A stretch of DNA of 64,000 bases. Source: Marispirochaeta sp964554875 (GTDB lineage: Bacteria; Spirochaetota; Spirochaetia; JC444; Marispirochaetaceae). The notes below the pieces were generated by a model. The model had not been told where the DNA came from and made no database searches. It saw only the letters and a list, made by a program, of their open reading frames with translations. Positions within the stretch are counted from its first letter, which is position 1. Each line of letters starts with the position of its first letter. Position numbers and translations under genes: made by a program. Location: positions 1 to 64,000 of the forward strand of contig CAZKQJ010000014.1 in NCBI GenBank assembly GCA_964554875.1, given 5' to 3'. Of this stretch, positions 1-8,379 are shown in pieces.

Positions 1-58
1 AGGATACATAAGCTGCCGTATTGTCTGCCCATCATCAAAATGGTAGCCCCATAGCACC

Positions 59-86
59 CCTTCTGTCAAACACACTGGACAGAAGG
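59..86. repeat. Perfect 9-bp inverted repeat (hairpin)
   Basis: CCTTCTGTC at 59-67 and GACAGAAGG at 78-86 are exact reverse complements around a 10-nt loop. The hairpin lies 45 bases before the likely start of the first gene. It is followed by a short A run on the plus strand and by no T run on either strand, so it is not a typical intrinsic terminator. It may be a leader hairpin of the downstream gene or the end of a unit outside the window. Confidence 0.5.
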
Positions 87-130
87 AAAAACACCGGAGT
101 AGACTGTTTTTGCTAAATAAGGGAATAAAC

Positions 131-1444
131 GTGGGAATAGAACAGCAGACTCGTCAAAAAATCCTTGAACACCTGAGCAGCGATTATACCGAGGCAATCC
201 GGGATCCCCTGTGGCAGAACATTTATCTGACCCCGGCACTGAAGAAGCTGATATCCCTGGGGGAGTTCCAGAAGCTGGCGGGAATTCGTCAGCTGGGACC
301 GGCCTACCTGGTATATCCAGGGGCGACCCATACCCGTTTGAATCACAGCCTCGGGGTTTTTCATCTAGCCAAGCGAATAATCCGGCACATTAGCGTCGAT
401 CGGCGCAGTCCTCCTGTCAGTCTTGAAGGGGTCAAGGCTTTTTTATGCGCCTCCCTGCTCCACGATCTGGGACACTTTCCCTATACCCACTCCTTCAAGG
501 ATCTTCCCCTCCTCGACCATGAGGTCCTCACTGGAAGACTGGTCATGACGCCTCCTTTTCAGCGGGTTTTGCGGGAAGATGTGGGCGTGGAACCATACGT
601 GGTCGCAGCCATAGTGGATGAGGAGCTTGATCACCACAACAGCGGCGAGATCCTCTTTTTCCGGAGAATTCTATCCGGGGTTCTGGACCCCGATAAGCTT
701 GATTACCTGAACAGGGATGCCTTCTTCTGCGGCGTTCCCTATGGTATTCAGGACACGGACTTCTTTATCGACAAGATTATCCCCACATCCTCCGCCCTGG
801 CTCTGGACGAGAGGGGCCTGGGTTCCGTTGAAAGCCTGCTCTTTGCCAAGTATCAGATGTACCGCAGTGTCTACTGGCACCGCACGGTACGGATTGCTAC
901 AGCGATGATCAAAAAAGCGGTTCTCCTTGGACTGACCGAGAACGATATAGACCAGGAAGCGCTCTACGGCCTGGACGACGCCGGCTTCTACCGGACCCTG
1001 GCCATACGGGAAAGGAGCTACTATCAGCTGGCCAGAATGGTTTTTGAACGACGGCTTTTAAAAACCGCCTACGAGTGTCCTTTTGACCCCCGGCTGCACA
1101 ATCAGGCGACGGACCTGAACACCCGGCTGGACCTGGAAAACCGGATAGCCTCTGTTTTGCGTGACAAATACGATACCCGGATCGAGACCTGGGAGGTGAT
1201 TCTCGATATCCCTGAGCCCATCTCCTTTGAGGTAGATCTTTTAATCTACAGAAACGAGAGCTTCCTGCCCTTCGCATCCAGCGGCTCTGTTTTTTCAACC
1301 TCTGTGGTTGAGGGTTTTACCCGGTCCCTGCGCAAGGTCCGGCTCTTTCTGCCCCCCGTTATTGCACACTCGGCAGCCCCGTATATGCCGGAAATCATGA
1401 CCAGTCTCTTCGGAGAACAAGCCACTGCACGGGAATCGCCTTGA
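131..1444 (+). CDS. HD-domain phosphohydrolase (dGTPase-like)
   Basis: Cytoplasmic metal-dependent phosphohydrolase of the HD superfamily. The HD signature is spread as expected: HTRLNHS with the first His near residue 79 (numbered from the TTG at 110), LLHDLGHFPYTHS with His118-Asp119, and DPDKLDYLNRD further on. The arrangement resembles the SAMHD1/YwfO branch, which acts on nucleotides, but the substrate cannot be read from sequence. I prefer the GTG at 131 because AAGGG lies 7 nt upstream; a TTG at 110 with GGAG at a longer spacing is an alternative giving 444 aa. The gene stands at the head of a short plus-strand run and is followed 45 bases later by an unknown gene. Confidence 0.85.
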   Translation: MGIEQQTRQKILEHLSSDYTEAIRDPLWQNIYLTPALKKLISLGEFQKLAGIRQLGPAYLVYPGATHTRLNHSLGVFHLAKRIIRHISVDRRSPPVSLEGVKAFLCASLLHDLGHFPYTHSFKDLPLLDHEVLTGRLVMTPPFQRVLREDVGVEPYVVAAIVDEELDHHNSGEILFFRRILSGVLDPDKLDYLNRDAFFCGVPYGIQDTDFFIDKIIPTSSALALDERGLGSVESLLFAKYQMYRSVYWHRTVRIATAMIKKAVLLGLTENDIDQEALYGLDDAGFYRTLAIRERSYYQLARMVFERRLLKTAYECPFDPRLHNQATDLNTRLDLENRIASVLRDKYDTRIETWEVILDIPEPISFEVDLLIYRNESFLPFASSGSVFSTSVVEGFTRSLRKVRLFLPPVIAHSAAPYMPEIMTSLFGEQATARESP

Positions 1445-1489
1445 AGAAGGAACCAAAAGATACTACAGTAGCCCCAATGAGAGACAGCC

Positions 1490-1933
1490 ATGAAATACTC
1501 TAAACTTATGCGTGAACGGATTCAACGGGTAAACGTACTCTTCAAGGAACTGGGCTACGAAGTCTTCGACAACTCCGGAGACGAGGCCTCCTACATTGCC
1601 GGTTTCGAAGGCGGCGACGGGGCTGCCGGAGAGTTCTACATCGACATGGACAACAAGTTCCTCGAGATCGCCTATACCTTTGCCTTTCCCCCGGAAACAT
1701 CGGAGTTTCTGCAGCGCCGTCTGGTGGAAATGCTGAAAATCTGTTACGAGTTCGGATGTTATATAAACATCAGCAAGGAGGAGGAGATCTCCTTTTCGGT
1801 CTTCTCGAAAATCTATTTTGCCGGACTCAATTTCTACTCCCTCAAGGAGACCCTGAAGGACTTCAACCTCTGCATCAGCGCAGTCAAGGAGGCTGTGGAC
1901 ATACACAACGAAAACGATGACCAGGAGATTTAA
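1490..1933 (+). CDS. Conserved-looking unknown protein, 147 aa
   Basis: I do not recognise a family. The protein has no signal peptide or membrane segment, so it should be cytoplasmic. It is acidic, with an alternating helix/strand composition, a short glycine-rich stretch (EGGDGAAGEF, residues 43-52) and a helical C-terminus. The general feel resembles YbjN/secretion-chaperone-like folds, but this is only an impression. The ATG has GAGAG upstream. It follows the HD phosphohydrolase in the same direction, and its stop overlaps by 4 bases the stop of the converging DUF503 gene. Confidence 0.7.
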   Translation: MKYSKLMRERIQRVNVLFKELGYEVFDNSGDEASYIAGFEGGDGAAGEFYIDMDNKFLEIAYTFAFPPETSEFLQRRLVEMLKICYEFGCYINISKEEEISFSVFSKIYFAGLNFYSLKETLKDFNLCISAVKEAVDIHNENDDQEI

Positions 1934-2217
1934 AAACGTTCGCTGTGCACCGCTATATTATGGACCCGCCCCGGGATTGTATCCTCAACAAAATCGGCGA
2001 CCCTCTGCATTACCCGCTCTCCAATCTCCCGGGAGTTGGTTACGTAAGCCGCGCCAATATGACAGAAAGAGAGGGAGTCCTGCAGATCGATTTCCGCCAC
2101 CGATACCTTGTACTTTCTGATTAAGCGGTCCTTCAGGGACCGCAGGGTCTGACGTTTCTCCTTCAAGGACGTCGCTTCCGGCAGTTCAAAAACCACCTGG
2201 ATCATGGAAACTACCAT
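1930..2217 (-). CDS. DUF503 family protein (YlxP-like)
   Basis: A 95-aa protein with the DUF503 pattern: a first beta strand (MIQVVFELPEA), then SLKEKRQTLRSLKDRL, a middle containing VSVAEIDLQDS, and a second strand of the ferredoxin-like fold. Family members are small cytoplasmic proteins, often encoded beside infB and rbfA, and are of uncertain function. Here the gene is isolated, head to head with the large surface protein gene and converging on the unknown gene at 1490. Start is uncertain between the ATG at 2217 and the in-frame ATG at 2205; neither has a good ribosome-binding site. Confidence 0.8.
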   Translation of the reverse strand: MVVSMIQVVFELPEATSLKEKRQTLRSLKDRLIRKYKVSVAEIDLQDSLSFCHIGAAYVTNSREIGERVMQRVADFVEDTIPGRVHNIAVHSERF

Positions 2218-2277
2218 TCTATTCGTAAATCCTCTACAAAACGGTTGGGGTGTGGTATTGTTTGCAACTATAGAGTA

Positions 2278-5200
2278 ATGCAGGTAATGGATCTTAGCAA
2301 GACGACACTGATGCTGCTACTTCTCCTCACCCTTGCCGCTGCCAGGCCCGCCGTCGGTGAAGATTCAGTACCGCTGCCGGAGGAAGAAGCCCCGGAAGCC
2401 CTCTTTTCCACCAGTCTGGGAGATGCCGATGTGGATCTCTTTTTAACGGGAAGCTGGAACATCTCCACCAGCCTTGGCGGGATCTGGGGCACCCCGTCTC
2501 CCGAAACCCCCTCCGTGCCGGGATTCAGTTCCGGCTTCATGTTCAATCAGTTGCCGGATCTGACCCTCTCCCTCTGGCTCATGGAGCGCTACTTCTTCGA
2601 AAGCACCATAACCGAAGACTCCTCTTTCAACACCTACCTGCTGGGTTACGAAGGACGGGAGGGAGAGTTTGTCCGGAAGGTGCGCCTTGGAAATACCGGA
2701 AGCGCCATCGATTCGACTCCCCTGATCGATCCGGGAGAACACCCTGAAGGCGCCCTGGGGGCCTCGGCCACCCTGGAAACCGGGCGCAGCCGTCACGAAT
2801 TGCTCTTTCGCTACCAGCGGACATCCCGGGTAACTAAAACCTACGCCGGAACCTCGGAAACCGAAGAGCTGCGCCTTGATCCGGCGAACTTTATCCGGGG
2901 CCGCTATTTTCTGCTGGACCACGAAGACATCGAGAACGCCGCGGTCTACCTGGAGGACCGGAACGGGAATCTTGTCGACGGTGACGGCCGTCGTTACAAG
3001 AAAGCATCCGATTTTGAGGCGGCGGTCTCCGCGGAGCAGGGCTTTGTAAGTCTTTCCAGGAGCCCTGCAGGACGGGTGTTGATCTACTATGAAACAGGAG
3101 GATCTGTGCCCTATACCGCCGACCTGACCATAGGCGGCACGCCCTTCCTGCTCCTCTACGAGGACGGTGCCCCATCGGAGTACGAGTTCCTGGCAGTCTA
3201 CCCCGCCCCCAACGCCCGTCCCGGCAGAACCGTAAAGGTGGAACTGCGTCCCTCCGGGGAACTTGAAGCTGTGAAGGTTTTTACGGGGGAGTACGGCGCC
3301 GGGACCATAACCCTCCGGCAGGGAGCCAGCGAAAGAAAACCTCTGGAAGGCCTGCTGCCTCAGATTTACCCGGGAGCCACCGACTACGATCCCCTGGTTC
3401 CCTATATACTCCTCTACACCCGGGCTGTCGGCACCGCCTCCATCAGCGTTCCTCAGGAGGCAATTAAGGGCTCGGTGAGGGTCAGTATAAACGGACGAAA
3501 TGAACCCCGTTTTACCCGACGTGACGACGGCAGCCTGGATTTTCCCTTTCCCGTTTTCGAGAGCGACAGCGTTGAGGTCAGCTACGAGCTTCCCGACGAC
3601 GGGGCCTCCGGAGCGGACCTGCTCTTTGTCTCCACCAACACCTTTAAGCCCTGGAAGAACATTCCGGAACTGAGTTTGCGGGGAGACCTGGGGGTCCGCT
3701 GGAACATGGACGCCCAGGGCTACAGCGAGGAGTACGCCGAAGCCCCGGGGAGCCTCCTTGCCGCAGCAGGGGCGGACTACCAGGCAGAGGACTGGGGTTT
3801 CAGTATAAACGGCGGTCTTTCGGTGGGGACCCACGACACCCGGGGTTACCTGCGCCTTGGGGGGATGAACCGGGGCAGCGTGGATTTCGGCATCAGCGGG
3901 CACAGCCTCTTTCCCGCGGCGCCAAGTGCCGGTTTTGCCCAGGCTGAGCTGGGAGAGATGCCCTACACCGACTATTACCAGTACCTCTCCACCGGAGGCA
4001 GTACTTTACGGGAGTACGACTGGTCCCCCCCGGACGAGCAGGTTTACGCCTTTGCAGACGGAAACCCCATCGGCCCCTCGGTGGCCAGGGCACAGGACGA
4101 TGACATTGACGGCATCGTGGCGGTGATTGACTACAATCTGGACAACAGCGAATGGGTCGGGGCCCAGATAAACGCCCCCGGGGGCAGCCTGGATCTTTCG
4201 GGGGCGGCAGGTATCTCCTTCAAGTACAGGATTATAGGCGATCCCGCCGACCTCAGCATGACCCTCCGGGCGGGGGCGGTCTCGGAGGACCTGGACGATG
4301 ACAGAATCCTGGACAAGGAGAACGGTCCCTACGATTCAGGTTTTCCCTACACCCACGCCCCCAGTGGTTACACCCTCTACGTCGGAGGCGGCGGCAGGGG
4401 TCCGCGGGGAGAGTTCGGCAACGGAACCGCCGAGAGCGAGGACGCCGACGGGAACGGCCTTCTGAACCGGGAGACCCCAGGCCAGGTCTTTGAACATTCC
4501 GTCGGCACCCCGACTTCCGGTTCATGGCGGGAAGTCTACATTCCCCTCTCCGGGTCCGATCGGGCACAGCTGGCGGCCACCCGGGCCGTACAGGTTCTGC
4601 TGGAAGCAAGTGATACTGCCAGCGGCAGACTGCTTGTCGGAGAGCTTCGCTTTCACGGCAGCTCCTTTGTCCCCGGCAATGCATCATCCCGAACCGGGGA
4701 GGTCTCGGAGTACGACCTGGATCCCGACGAAAGACCTTCTGTTCCCCTGCACGCCGCATACGACCTGGTTGAAGACCGCTTCAATAACGGCGACGAGGAC
4801 CAGAAGGTGCTGCGCCTGGAATGGACGGGAATGGAGGGTACGGCCGTCGGCCCGGTACCGGAAGTCCCCTTGAAGTCCTACGAAACCCTGCGTTTCTACT
4901 ACCGCCTTGCTTCGCTTGGTACGCCCGGTGATCCTACGGATTTATCCCTTACCCTCAAGGGTAACGAAGGGGATTACACTGTGAGACTCGAAAACATTTC
5001 TGTATCCGCTGCCTGGAGCGAGGTCAGCGTGGACTTGAAAAGCGGACGGGTCTCGGTCAAGGGAGATAATCCCGCTGCGTCAGTCTCCGGCAGCGCCAGC
5101 ATCATAGCCCGGCAGGCAAGATTCAGCATCGAAAACGGAAACGGGGGTGTCATTTTTCTCGACGAGCTTCATATAAGCGACCCGGTTTTATCCAGCGATC

Positions 5201-6891
5201 TGGGGGCCTTAAGCTCCGCCCGCTATTCCAGGGACGGGGAAATTCTTGACCTGAGAGGGCTTCCCCTTTTAAGCGACTTCAGCTGGTCGGGGAACTCCCG
5301 GGTGGCCTCCTCGGGCTTCGCTTCCGGCTTTACCCCCGCCGACGGCCGGGTGTACCGGGTTTATAACCAGGCCGCCTTTTCCAGCCTCTACTCCCGGGCC
5401 AGTTTCAATCTCAATATCAGGGAAGCTGATACGGGGCCCCAGGTTTCAGGCGGCCATACCCTCACTATTCCGGAACAGGGACCCCTGCAGATCGAAGACA
5501 GCTACACCCACGATCCGGTACAGGAGGACTTCAGCTTTACCAAGCAGAACAGCCTGCATCTTGAAACCCCGCGGGTACGTGCCGGGTTTATCTCCCGGGC
5601 CTCCTACAATGACGACACCCTCAACCAGACCTGGCGAACCGAGGCGGAGATCAGCCCCTTCGAGGGCTTCTCCCTGTCCCCCAGGCTGAACCTTACAAAC
5701 AGCGTCTCCGATCCCGGGGTGGATTTCCGTTCATGGTACGGCGACGGATGGGTCCAGGGCACCAGACTGCTTATCTACCAGGAAGAGCTTATGCCCACCG
5801 ATCGTTCCGTAAGCCTTTTTTTTCCTCTTGAATCCCGCACAGGAGATATCTATACGGTCAGAATCCTTCCCTCCGCGGAAAGCTACCGCTACGGAACGGA
5901 CCCCCGCAAGGAGCTCGATACCCTGGGCCTCGATGTAAAATTCGGCGGTGTTCTTTTCCCCGATGTTTTTAACCGCCTCGATTATACCCTGTACTACAGC
6001 AGGGATTTCAGCGGTGAAATGAGTCCCGGAAATACGAAGAAGGAGAACGGCTTCGCCACGGACGCCTCGTCCTGGGCCGCTGCGGTGGGAGACCAGGACT
6101 ATTTTATCTCCGCGCCGCCTTTGGCCGAGATCGTACAGGATTCCGCCCTTGGGGCTTTTCGGGACGGCACCGCCGGTTTCGACGCCGCCTCCTACTCCCC
6201 CGTGGCGGGTGTCTCACTGGAGCGACGTTTTTCTTCCCGCCTGGTCGATCTTGTTATCCCCTCCTACCTGGCCTTTAATATTGACCGCAGCTACAAACGC
6301 GAGTATGACGCCGTAACAAGTTCTCTTGGAACAGAGACGACCGCCCGTATGACGGCGGTCAATCTTTTTGGAAGCCTAGGGGCTTACCCCCTTTTCGGCT
6401 GGTATGAATCCGACCAGCTTTCCAGCAGCTTCCAGCTTTCCACACGGTATGAAGATGATCTTGATTTTTCATGGCGCTATCGGAATGAAATCCTGCTTTT
6501 CGGACCGGGATTAAGCGAATATGCCCTCAACAACAATCTCAGCTTCTCCAGTGAGGATGAACGGCCGGCCTGGAGCGGAAGCATCAAGGCAAGCTGGTTT
6601 CAGGCGATAGCCTTTGACTTTTCTCTTCCCCTCGGCGGCTTCAATCTGCCTCCTGCGGACAGGCATCTGCGTCACCGCGAAACCCTCAACTGGGAGATCC
6701 GGCCCGTTGAAGGAGAAACCTGGTCCAGAAATATGAGCATTAAACACGCTACGGGAATCACTTTCGGCGGACAGGGGAGCATTGAGGTCTACCTGGCCTT
6801 CGGATTCAAACATACCCCCTTGAGCGGAAGCGACGACGACCTGACCTACTATGCCCTGGAGACGGGGATTGTAGGAGAATTCCGCTTCTGA
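2278..6891 (+). CDS. Very large secreted beta-rich outer-membrane-associated protein
   Basis: About 1537 aa from the ATG at 2278; another ATG lies at 2287. The N-terminus is a clear Sec signal peptide (hydrophobic run TLMLLLLLTLAAARPAVG, cleavage probably before or near GEDS). The rest is almost entirely predicted beta strand with many Gly, Asp, Ser and aromatic residues. It contains two similar middle segments, near residues 690-790 and 880-960, that look like galactose-binding-type jelly rolls (LSGAAGISFKYRI and LKSYETLRFYYRL). The last roughly 500 residues have alternating aromatic strands and end in EFRF, as expected for a beta-barrel inserted by BamA. I do not recognise a named family. 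The ribosome-binding site is poor. Confidence 0.75.
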   Translation: MQVMDLSKTTLMLLLLLTLAAARPAVGEDSVPLPEEEAPEALFSTSLGDADVDLFLTGSWNISTSLGGIWGTPSPETPSVPGFSSGFMFNQLPDLTLSLWLMERYFFESTITEDSSFNTYLLGYEGREGEFVRKVRLGNTGSAIDSTPLIDPGEHPEGALGASATLETGRSRHELLFRYQRTSRVTKTYAGTSETEELRLDPANFIRGRYFLLDHEDIENAAVYLEDRNGNLVDGDGRRYKKASDFEAAVSAEQGFVSLSRSPAGRVLIYYETGGSVPYTADLTIGGTPFLLLYEDGAPSEYEFLAVYPAPNARPGRTVKVELRPSGELEAVKVFTGEYGAGTITLRQGASERKPLEGLLPQIYPGATDYDPLVPYILLYTRAVGTASISVPQEAIKGSVRVSINGRNEPRFTRRDDGSLDFPFPVFESDSVEVSYELPDDGASGADLLFVSTNTFKPWKNIPELSLRGDLGVRWNMDAQGYSEEYAEAPGSLLAAAGADYQAEDWGFSINGGLSVGTHDTRGYLRLGGMNRGSVDFGISGHSLFPAAPSAGFAQAELGEMPYTDYYQYLSTGGSTLREYDWSPPDEQVYAFADGNPIGPSVARAQDDDIDGIVAVIDYNLDNSEWVGAQINAPGGSLDLSGAAGISFKYRIIGDPADLSMTLRAGAVSEDLDDDRILDKENGPYDSGFPYTHAPSGYTLYVGGGGRGPRGEFGNGTAESEDADGNGLLNRETPGQVFEHSVGTPTSGSWREVYIPLSGSDRAQLAATRAVQVLLEASDTASGRLLVGELRFHGSSFVPGNASSRTGEVSEYDLDPDERPSVPLHAAYDLVEDRFNNGDEDQKVLRLEWTGMEGTAVGPVPEVPLKSYETLRFYYRLASLGTPGDPTDLSLTLKGNEGDYTVRLENISVSAAWSEVSVDLKSGRVSVKGDNPAASVSGSASIIARQARFSIENGNGGVIFLDELHISDPVLSSDLGALSSARYSRDGEILDLRGLPLLSDFSWSGNSRVASSGFASGFTPADGRVYRVYNQAAFSSLYSRASFNLNIREADTGPQVSGGHTLTIPEQGPLQIEDSYTHDPVQEDFSFTKQNSLHLETPRVRAGFISRASYNDDTLNQTWRTEAEISPFEGFSLSPRLNLTNSVSDPGVDFRSWYGDGWVQGTRLLIYQEELMPTDRSVSLFFPLESRTGDIYTVRILPSAESYRYGTDPRKELDTLGLDVKFGGVLFPDVFNRLDYTLYYSRDFSGEMSPGNTKKENGFATDASSWAAAVGDQDYFISAPPLAEIVQDSALGAFRDGTAGFDAASYSPVAGVSLERRFSSRLVDLVIPSYLAFNIDRSYKREYDAVTSSLGTETTARMTAVNLFGSLGAYPLFGWYESDQLSSSFQLSTRYEDDLDFSWRYRNEILLFGPGLSEYALNNNLSFSSEDERPAWSGSIKASWFQAIAFDFSLPLGGFNLPPADRHLRHRETLNWEIRPVEGETWSRNMSIKHATGITFGGQGSIEVYLAFGFKHTPLSGSDDDLTYYALETGIVGEFRF

Positions 6892-6948
6892 TTCCCGGAT
6901 TCCGCCGGTCCACTGCAGAAGGAGAGTCCGGAAACGCTTTGGGAGGAA

Positions 6949-6976
6949 TTGTACTTTTACAAAAGTGAAGTATAAT
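6949..6976 (+). promoter_or_regulatory. Sigma70-type promoter with a palindrome in the spacer
   Basis: TTGTAC at 6949-6954 and a consensus TATAAT at 6971-6976 are separated by 16 bases. The transcript would begin near 6983, about 43 bases before the ATG at 7026. ACTTTT-AC-AAAAGT at 6953-6966 is a perfect inverted repeat lying across the -35 edge and the spacer, a position where a repressor could act. Confidence 0.7.
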
Positions 6977-7025
6977 AGACACTGGAGTATCCGGACAAAG
7001 ATAGTCGGATTAAAGGAGGGCAGGA

Positions 7026-8369
7026 ATGATGATTACCAGTGGATTGAAACGAACTATTGCCGTCACCATACTGTGCACAGTCGGAACATTTCTCGCAGCC
7101 CAGGAGACGGAGAGTCCAGGTTCGGAACCCTCTTTTAATTTCGGTCTCGGTATTGATCTGGGAGCGGTGAGTTTTCAGGAGGACGGCGAAGCAGTGGCGT
7201 ATCAGCGCCTGGTGCTGAAACCTGATTTCTCCTACGGCAAGCTGGGACTGGGACTCTGGATTCCTCTCCACTTCCGCTTCACCGACAGCGGCGGCGATTT
7301 CCGGGATGAGGACTGGGTCCTCGATGATGATGAGAATGTCCTGGAAAAGTACCTGCCCATTTTCAGCTATGTCCGTTACGGTAAAAAAGGAGACGATTTC
7401 TACGCCAAACTGGGTTCCATCGAAGACGGGACCCTTGGTAACGGTTTTATCATGGGGGGATATGCGAATACCCATTTCCTGCCCGATACCCGGATTATCG
7501 GGCTGAGCCTGGATCTGGACGGAGGGCTGATCGGGTTTCCCTATGTGGGACTTGAAACCTTCGTCGGGAACCTTGCCCTGGCGGACGTAATCGGCGCCAG
7601 GATATATACCCGTCCTTTGGCGGGTACCTCCCTGCCTCTGCTTCCCGAACTCCAGCTGGGTACGACCTTCGCGGTGGACAGGATCCCCGATGCCCGGTAC
7701 GATTTTACCACCGGCGAACCGGAGATGGTGCAGATGTTCGGGGTGGACCTGCGGCAGCCGATCCTGAATAAACCGTCAGTCAGCCTGGCGGCTTTCGGAG
7801 ATCTTGTATTTCAGGACGAGACCTACGGCGGCATGGTCGGTGCCGGCGGACGGCTGGTTCAGTACATCCTGTACGGCGCCCAGCTCCGTTTCCTGGGCGA
7901 GAACTTTGTCCCCGTCTACTTTGACGGGCAGTATGATCTGTACCGGGAAGAAAAATACGCAGTGTACAACGGCGACATCGATATTCCCGCCTACGCCGGC
8001 TGGTACGGAAGTCTCGGCTTCTCCTTTTTGCAGGATACGGTGGTCTTTCTTACCAGTGTGGAGGGCGGATTCGGCGAACCCGAAGAGGATATCGAGTACC
8101 CCCAGGTCAATGCCAGCCTCTCCATAGGCGAGGGCCTGCTGCCGGGAATCTACTTCGACCTGAGCTACAATAAACGCTACATCAAGGGTCTGGACGACTT
8201 TACCCGTCCGGAGAATACCGTGCTTGGGGCGGACCTGAACTATAAAACTGGAAATGCCCTCATTACCCTGGGATACACCCTCCGTCACAACCCCCTTTCC
8301 GCCGCAGCCGGAGAAGACCCCTGGATTACCACCGCGACCCTGACCACCTCGGTGGACTTTTCGTTCTAA
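7026..8369 (+). CDS. Secreted beta-barrel protein, paralogue of the next gene's C-terminal half
   Basis: 447 aa with a Sec signal peptide ending at FLAAQ, then a beta-rich protein with the C-terminus TLTTSVDFSF, ending in Phe like outer-membrane barrels. A strong GGAGGG precedes the ATG; a second ATG follows directly at 7029. It is clearly related to the C-terminal part of the next gene: GSIEDGTLGNGFIMGGYAN here corresponds to GNVNNVTLGHGIIMNRFAN there, and ARIYTRPLAGTSLPL to GRIGYRPLGRTIPL. The gene is first in a two-gene unit behind a good promoter. It probably forms an outer-membrane channel or structural barrel; function is unknown. Confidence 0.75.
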   Translation: MMITSGLKRTIAVTILCTVGTFLAAQETESPGSEPSFNFGLGIDLGAVSFQEDGEAVAYQRLVLKPDFSYGKLGLGLWIPLHFRFTDSGGDFRDEDWVLDDDENVLEKYLPIFSYVRYGKKGDDFYAKLGSIEDGTLGNGFIMGGYANTHFLPDTRIIGLSLDLDGGLIGFPYVGLETFVGNLALADVIGARIYTRPLAGTSLPLLPELQLGTTFAVDRIPDARYDFTTGEPEMVQMFGVDLRQPILNKPSVSLAAFGDLVFQDETYGGMVGAGGRLVQYILYGAQLRFLGENFVPVYFDGQYDLYREEKYAVYNGDIDIPAYAGWYGSLGFSFLQDTVVFLTSVEGGFGEPEEDIEYPQVNASLSIGEGLLPGIYFDLSYNKRYIKGLDDFTRPENTVLGADLNYKTGNALITLGYTLRHNPLSAAAGEDPWITTATLTTSVDFSF

Positions 8370-8379
8370 GGAGGACGGT

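Noticed and set aside
59..86. Intrinsic terminator
   Set aside because: Perfect stem, but without a T tract on either strand.
2443..3903. A 486-codon open frame on the minus strand
   Set aside because: It is wholly antisense to the large secreted protein, has no plausible ribosome-binding site or domain, and reflects the codon bias of a G+C-rich gene.
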